Shown: in pieces, positions 5,417 to 9,449 of the stretch
Layout of the letters: each line of letters opens with the position of its first letter
Position numbering within the stretch: the stretch's first letter is position 1
Source: an uncultured Solirubrobacterales bacterium
Lineage (GTDB): Bacteria; Actinomycetota; Thermoleophilia; Solirubrobacterales; Solirubrobacteraceae
Assembly: GCA_903959665.1 (NCBI GenBank)
Contig: CAJBXY010000196.1
Location: 1 to 9,449 of the forward strand
Length of the DNA: 9,449 nt
Direction of reading: 5' to 3'
Position numbers and translations under genes: made by a program
Notes under the pieces: generated by a model
Told to the model about the DNA's origin: nothing
Seen by the model: the letters and a program-made list of their open reading frames with translations, nothing else
The model's database searches: none

Positions 5417-7642
5417 ATGCGCCGCAGAGTCACCTTCTCCCGCAACTTCACGCTCTCGCTCTCGCGCAGCTGCCAGTGCTACTGCAAGTACTGCGCCTTC
5501 AAGACGCACCAGCCGCACCTGCACACGCCGGACGAAGTCGATCGCTTGATCGAGCAGGCGGTGCGCCGCAACTCGAAGGAGCTGCTGATCCTCACCGGCG
5601 AGCGGCCCGAAGCCGTTGACGGGGTTGCCGCGCAGCTCGAAGAGCTCGGCCACGAAGACTTCACCTCCTACGTCGTCTGGGCCTGCGAGCGCGCATTGGA
5701 GCGCGGGCTGCTGCCGCACACCAACATCGGCGTCGTGCCGCGCGAGGATTTGGAGCGGCTGCGCGCAGTGACCGCATCGCAAGGATTGATGCTCGAATCA
5801 ATGCGCGATGATCTGATCGCCCACCAAGGCTCACCGACGAAGAGCCCGGCGCGGCGGCTTGAGATGATCGAATGGGCCGGCGAGCTGAAGATTCCGTTCA
5901 CGAGCGGAATCCTCGTCGGCATCGGCGAATCACACGAGGATCGCTTTGAGGCGCTCGACGCGCTGGCCGAAGTGAACGCGCGTCACGGCCATATTCAAGA
6001 GCTGATCATCCAGAACTTCGTTCCGCACGACTCCTACTACGGCGAGGACGTTGGCGAGCTGGCTGACGCCGCCGCGACGCGCTTCTGGGAGACCGGGATC
6101 GGTGAGCCGAGCGGCGCTGAGCTGCCGCAGTGGGCGACCGGGGTTTCGATCGAAGAGCTCGAGCAGCTAATCGTTTATGCGCGCGAGAACGTTCCCGGCG
6201 TCGGCGTGCAGATTCCGCCGAACCTCTCCGAGCACTGGCCACGGCTGGTTGCGGCAGGAGCCACCGACCTCGGCGGCCTCTCGGCGAACGGTGATCACAT
6301 CTCGCCCGAGCAACCGTTCCCCTCGCCACACCAGGCCCGCGCGCGGCTGCTCGAGGACGGCGTCGCGCTGACCGAACGGCTCTGCGTCTACTCGAAGTAC
6401 ATCGGCACGGAGTGGACGGCCCCCGCCGTTCTCGACGCGATCCGCGCCAAGTACTGGAGCTTCATTCCGCGCGGTGGCTCCGGCCGCAACGAGCCGCCGT
6501 TCGCGATCAACGCCGACCTTGTGGGCCCGGCGATCGAGAAAGGGCGCGCCGGTGAAGCGCTGGACGCGCCGGAGCTCACGGCGCTCTTCGCTGAGACGCG
6601 GCCAGAGGCGATCGAGCAGATCCGCGTTGCCGCCGACGAGCTGCGCGCCGAGCTCGTTGGCGAGCAGGTCAGCTTCGTCGTAAACCGCAACATCAACATC
6701 TCGAACGTCTGCACAGTTGGCTGCGGCTTCTGCGGTTTCGGCCAGAGCCGGCGGTCGCCGGAGGCTTACACGCTCGGCGAGGAGGAGTTCGTGCGGCGCG
6801 TCGGCGAGGCGGTCGAGTTTGGTGCCAGTGAGCTTTGCATCCAGTCGGGAATCCACCCCGAATGGCAGCTCGACGATTACCTCGGCTGGCTGCGGCTGGC
6901 AAAGGCGACGGCGCCGCAGCTTCACCTCCACGCCTACAGCCCGATGGAGATCGCCCACATGTGCGACATCTCAGGCCTGCCCGCGGCTGAGGTTTTCGCC
7001 CAGCTCGCCGACGCCGGCCTCGGCTCAACGCCCGGCACCGCCGCCGAGATCCTCGACGACGGTGTGCGCCAGCGGATCAGCCCAAACAAGCTGCCGGCGG
7101 CGCGCTGGGTCGAGATCATCGAAGCGAGCCACCGAGCCGGCCTCTACTCAACCAGCACCGTGATGTTCGGCCACATCGAGGAGCCATGGGAGCTGGCCGA
7201 ACATATGCGCGTGGTCCGCGAGCTACAGCAACGCACAGGGGGAATCACGGAGTTTGTGCCGCTCTCATTCATTCCCTTCCACACGCTGCTCGGCCGCACG
7301 CATGGAATCGAGGAGATCAGCCGCGAGGAGAACCTCAAGCACACCGCCGTCTTCCGCCTCGCGCTCGGCAAGACGATCCCGAACCTGCAGGCGAGCTGGG
7401 TCAAGATGGGGCTTGAGACGGCGACCGAAGCGCTGCGCTGGGGAGTGAATGACCTCGGTGGAACGCTGATGGAGGAGAACATCAGCCGCCTGGCCGGCAG
7501 CTACCACGGAGTTCGCCTCGAACCGGAGGATTTGATCGCCGCCGCACATCGGGCCGCTCGTCCGGCCTTCGAACGTGACACCCTCTACGGCGTGAAGAGC
7601 GAATACCCACTGGCAGCAACGACCGAGGCGGTGACGGCGTGA
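5417..7642 (+). CDS. fbiC: FO synthase, fused CofG-CofH radical SAM enzyme
   Basis: The 741 residues contain two radical SAM domains. The N-terminal CofG-like half has its 4Fe-4S motif at Cys19-x3-Cys23-x2-Cys26 (inside SRSCQCYCKYCAFKT). The CofH-like half has Cys432-x3-Cys436-x2-Cys439 (VCTVGCGFCGFG), preceded by VVNRNINISN. Other markers are TGERPE, ESMRDDL, GILVGIGE and PPNLS in CofG, and IQSGIHPE, GSTPGTAAEILDDGVR and STVMFGHIE in CofH. Together the halves make FO, the deazaflavin core of F420, from tyrosine and 5-amino-6-ribitylamino-uracil using S-adenosylmethionine. It is shorter than mycobacterial FbiC (about 850 residues) because it lacks the N-terminal extension; both active sites look intact. 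The stop overlaps the greA GTG by 4 nt. Fused FbiC is characteristic of actinobacteria. Confidence 0.97.
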   Translation: MRRRVTFSRNFTLSLSRSCQCYCKYCAFKTHQPHLHTPDEVDRLIEQAVRRNSKELLILTGERPEAVDGVAAQLEELGHEDFTSYVVWACERALERGLLPHTNIGVVPREDLERLRAVTASQGLMLESMRDDLIAHQGSPTKSPARRLEMIEWAGELKIPFTSGILVGIGESHEDRFEALDALAEVNARHGHIQELIIQNFVPHDSYYGEDVGELADAAATRFWETGIGEPSGAELPQWATGVSIEELEQLIVYARENVPGVGVQIPPNLSEHWPRLVAAGATDLGGLSANGDHISPEQPFPSPHQARARLLEDGVALTERLCVYSKYIGTEWTAPAVLDAIRAKYWSFIPRGGSGRNEPPFAINADLVGPAIEKGRAGEALDAPELTALFAETRPEAIEQIRVAADELRAELVGEQVSFVVNRNINISNVCTVGCGFCGFGQSRRSPEAYTLGEEEFVRRVGEAVEFGASELCIQSGIHPEWQLDDYLGWLRLAKATAPQLHLHAYSPMEIAHMCDISGLPAAEVFAQLADAGLGSTPGTAAEILDDGVRQRISPNKLPAARWVEIIEASHRAGLYSTSTVMFGHIEEPWELAEHMRVVRELQQRTGGITEFVPLSFIPFHTLLGRTHGIEEISREENLKHTAVFRLALGKTIPNLQASWVKMGLETATEALRWGVNDLGGTLMEENISRLAGSYHGVRLEPEDLIAAAHRAARPAFERDTLYGVKSEYPLAATTEAVTA

Positions 7643-8121
7643 CCGGACTTAGCGACGACCAGCAGGCGATTACGCCCGAAGGGCTGAAGGCTCTCGAGGC
7701 GGAGCTCGCAGAGCTAGAAGGCCCGAAGCGGGCTGCTCTCTCAAAGCGGATTCAGGCAGCACGCGAAGAGGGCGACCTGAAAGAGAACGCCGAATACCAC
7801 ATCGCCAAAGACGACCAGTCGCACATGGAAACGAAGATCCTGCGCCTGCGTGAGCGGCTGCGCAGCGCCGTTGTCGTCGAAGCTGACGGTGACGCCAAGG
7901 TTGTCGCCTTTGGCATGCCGGTGACGGTGACCGACCTTGAATCAGGCAAGAAACAGAGCTTCACGATCGTCGGCCCAACCGAAGCGAAACCGGCGGAGGG
8001 CAAGCTCTCGAGCGAATCGCCGGTGGCGCAGGCGCTGCTCGGCGCATCGCCCAAGGACGAGGTTGAGGTCGAAACACCGGGCGGCGCGCGCCGCTGGCGC
8101 GTCGATTCGCTCGGCGACTAA
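7639..8121 (+). CDS. greA: Transcript cleavage factor GreA
   Basis: The 160-residue protein has an N-terminal coiled coil (about 10-80) and a C-terminal FKBP-like domain (about 85-158). The tip of the coiled coil reads EEGDLKENAEYHIAKDDQ; Asp46 and Glu49 match the catalytic pair Asp41/Glu44 of E. coli GreA, which hold Mg2+ in the RNA polymerase secondary channel and stimulate cleavage of backtracked RNA. The absence of an RNA polymerase-inhibiting or Rv3788-like signature and the normal length support GreA proper. The GTG start overlaps the fbiC stop (GTGA), so translation is probably coupled to fbiC. The 3' end overlaps the convergent cofE gene by 4 bp (8118-8121), leaving no space for an intergenic terminator. 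Confidence 0.95.
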   Translation: MTGLSDDQQAITPEGLKALEAELAELEGPKRAALSKRIQAAREEGDLKENAEYHIAKDDQSHMETKILRLRERLRSAVVVEADGDAKVVAFGMPVTVTDLESGKKQSFTIVGPTEAKPAEGKLSSESPVAQALLGASPKDEVEVETPGGARRWRVDSLGD

Positions 8122-8858
8122 AGGAAGCGGTCTTCTTCAGGCGGCCTGAGCAGCGCCTTGGCGCCGGGGCCGTCGTCGGCGCTGATCAGACGCCCGAGGC
8201 CGCGAATAATCACCGCAGGGCAGGAGCCGTCCTTTGTGCGCGCAAGATCGGCCGCCGCTGCCGCTTGGTCGGCAACGGCGATCAGCGTTGCGCTGAGCGG
8301 GCGACCTTCGCTGTCGTTGCGGCCGCGCCAATCGTCAAGCGGTGTTAGGCCCGCCAGGCCGATCGCCACGTCGAGCTGCCCGAGCCGCCAGGCGCGGCCA
8401 AATGAGTCGGTGATCATCACCGCCGGGTGGCCGGGGAGAGCGGCGCGAAGGGCGCGGGCGCTGGCGTCGGGATCGCGCGGCAGCAGTACGAGGCGATCGT
8501 CGGCGCCGGAGTTGGAAGCGTCGACACCGGCGTTGGCGCAGATCAAACCGTGGTGGGTGCGGCAGATCAGCAGCTCGCCGCTGTCGCGGATGATCTCAGC
8601 GCTCTGCTGAAGAATCACTTCCACCTGCCGCGCGTCGCGGCCTTGGCGAACGGCGATCTCGACTGCGCGCGGCGACGGTTCCACCTCTGCGAGCTCAGCG
8701 ACCGAACCTTCGGCCTTTGAGACGACCTTGTGCGCGACGACGAGAAGATCTTCGGCGCCCAGCTGCTGAGGGCAAGCGGCGCTGATCAGCGCCGCCAGAT
8801 CATCGCCGCGGCTGATCTCTGGCAGCCCTTCAACGGCGAGCAGTTCAATTCGGCTCAC
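8118..8858 (-). CDS. cofE: Coenzyme F420-0:L-glutamate ligase, single-domain CofE
   Basis: The 246 residues match CofE throughout: LLVVAHKVVSKAEG near residues 38-51, THHGLICANAGVDASN in the middle, then ITDSFGRAWRLGQLDVAIG, and DDWRGRNDSEGRPLSAT. The enzyme adds L-glutamates to F420-0 using GTP and divalent cations (Mg2+, Mn2+). Mycobacterial FbiB carries an additional C-terminal FMN-binding nitroreductase-like domain of about 200 residues that reduces dehydro-F420-0. That domain is absent here and the stop is clean, so this resembles the archaeal single-domain enzyme. The start is a GTG overlapping the cofC stop by 4 nt (GTGA), so the two genes form an operon. The 3' end is convergent with greA. 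Confidence 0.94.
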   Translation of the reverse strand: MSRIELLAVEGLPEISRGDDLAALISAACPQQLGAEDLLVVAHKVVSKAEGSVAELAEVEPSPRAVEIAVRQGRDARQVEVILQQSAEIIRDSGELLICRTHHGLICANAGVDASNSGADDRLVLLPRDPDASARALRAALPGHPAVMITDSFGRAWRLGQLDVAIGLAGLTPLDDWRGRNDSEGRPLSATLIAVADQAAAAADLARTKDGSCPAVIIRGLGRLISADDGPGAKALLRPPEEDRFL

Positions 8859-9449
8859 CGCGCGCCGAGCCGCCCAATCACCGAGCGCGTGAACGGGGCG
8901 ACGCTGCGGTCAGCGGATTCAAGTGCTTCGCTCAAGGCTTCAAGATCTTCGGCCGTGTCAACGTCGAGCCCAATTCCAAAGCTGGTCTCAACCCGTGCGC
9001 TCGCTCCTGCATCGGCGGCGATCTGCTGGTGGCGCTGGCAGCTTCCTTCGCCAAACGATGGGCTGATGACGCCGGCGGGGGTGAGGATCAGCGCGTTGGT
9101 GCCGCTGCCGTGGCGATCAGGGACGATCACTACCTCGTCTTCGGCGAGCGACTCGATCAGTGAATCGATCTCCGCCGGGTCAACGGCCGGAATGTCGCCG
9201 GCAATCAGCAGCGTGTGGAAGGCGCCATCGGCGACCGCCCAGTCGATTCCACGCTGAGCGGCTTCGCTGTGGCCTTCGCTGGGATCATCGGCCAGAACTT
9301 GGGCCCCTGCGCCACGCGCCAAAGCCTCGGCGCCCGGCTCGCTCGTCACGACGACGATGTCGTCAACCAGATTGCAGCGGCGCAGCGCGGCGAGCACGTC
9401 GCTGAGCATGCCTGTTGCCAGCGCGAGTCGCTGCGCCGATGAAAGGCCA
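8855..9449 (-). CDS. cofC: CofC/FbiD phospholactate/PEP guanylyltransferase (N-terminus beyond the right edge)
   Basis: The frame is open to the window edge, giving about 197 residues. An internal ATG at 9409 is not the start: the codons before it (GLSSAQRLALATG) are the conserved segment ahead of 'ML.DVL.AL'. Further CofC markers are LIAGDIPAVDPAEID, the DRHGSGTNAL motif, SFGEGSCQRHQQIA and GIGLDVDTAEDLEAL. Only about 20-25 residues should be missing, including the N-terminal nucleotide-binding segment. The enzyme transfers GMP from GTP to 2-phospho-L-lactate, or to phosphoenolpyruvate in mycobacterial FbiD, making the donor that CofD/FbiA joins to FO. Which acid is used cannot be read from the sequence. 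It is translationally coupled to cofE. Confidence 0.93.
   Translation of the reverse strand, partial: GLSSAQRLALATGMLSDVLAALRRCNLVDDIVVVTSEPGAEALARGAGAQVLADDPSEGHSEAAQRGIDWAVADGAFHTLLIAGDIPAVDPAEIDSLIESLAEDEVVIVPDRHGSGTNALILTPAGVISPSFGEGSCQRHQQIAADAGASARVETSFGIGLDVDTAEDLEALSEALESADRSVAPFTRSVIGRLGAR

Noticed and set aside
6167..6958. 263-codon open frame antisense to fbiC
   Set aside because: High-GC sequence opens the antisense frame; the product is arginine- and leucine-rich without any motif, while the plus strand encodes intact FbiC.
8081..8094. Perfect palindrome GCGGCGCGCGCCGC near the end of greA, considered as a terminator
   Set aside because: It has no loop and no following T-run, and lies in coding sequence; consistent with GC-rich codon choice.
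1..9449. Mobile element, phage, toxin-antitoxin or defence system
   Set aside because: No transposase, integrase, terminal repeats, toxin pair or nuclease/helicase gene was seen; all recognisable genes are core metabolism, transport or transcription.

Overview
The window is a gene-dense, high-GC bacterial chromosome segment. A fused FbiC (CofG+CofH), GTG starts, 4-nt GTGA gene overlaps, a DtxR-type regulator with an SH3-like domain, and several starts that look leaderless point to an actinobacterium. A Thermoleophilia/Solirubrobacterales-like lineage is my best guess, from general familiarity rather than a search. No mobile element, CRISPR array, rRNA or tRNA was seen, and it reads as ordinary core chromosome.

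Layout. (1) 1-856: the first 45 codons of a minus-strand gene that looks like crotonyl-CoA carboxylase/reductase, divergent from a TMEM175-type six-helix channel protein; the 79-bp gap probably holds both promoters. (2) 842-2560, all minus strand: ygfZ-like folate-binding protein, a 66-aa acidic small protein with a strong Shine-Dalgarno, and a small lipoprotein whose 3' end overlaps the TMEM175 gene. (3) 2561-2645: divergent control region with a recognisable promoter (TTGATA-17-CATAAT) overlapped by a DtxR-like inverted repeat. (4) 2646-8121, all plus strand: MntR-type regulator, NRAMP manganese transporter, a Cys/His-rich unknown protein, a degenerate receiver-domain protein, FbiC and GreA. 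Every junction is tight (overlap to 37 bp), so this could be one six-gene transcript. (5) 8118-9449, minus strand: cofE and the 3' part of cofC, convergent with greA.

The two biological themes are manganese homeostasis (a Mn-sensing repressor controlling its own gene and the importer) and coenzyme F420 synthesis (FbiC makes the deazaflavin FO, CofC activates the phospho-acid side chain, CofE adds glutamates). The transfer enzyme CofD/FbiA is not in the window, and CofE lacks the flavin-binding reductase domain found in mycobacterial FbiB. I found no convincing undescribed multi-gene system. The best leads are the operator-embedded leaderless promoter, the MntR-type metal ligands on an IdeR-shaped protein, and the two unknown genes between the Mn importer and fbiC.
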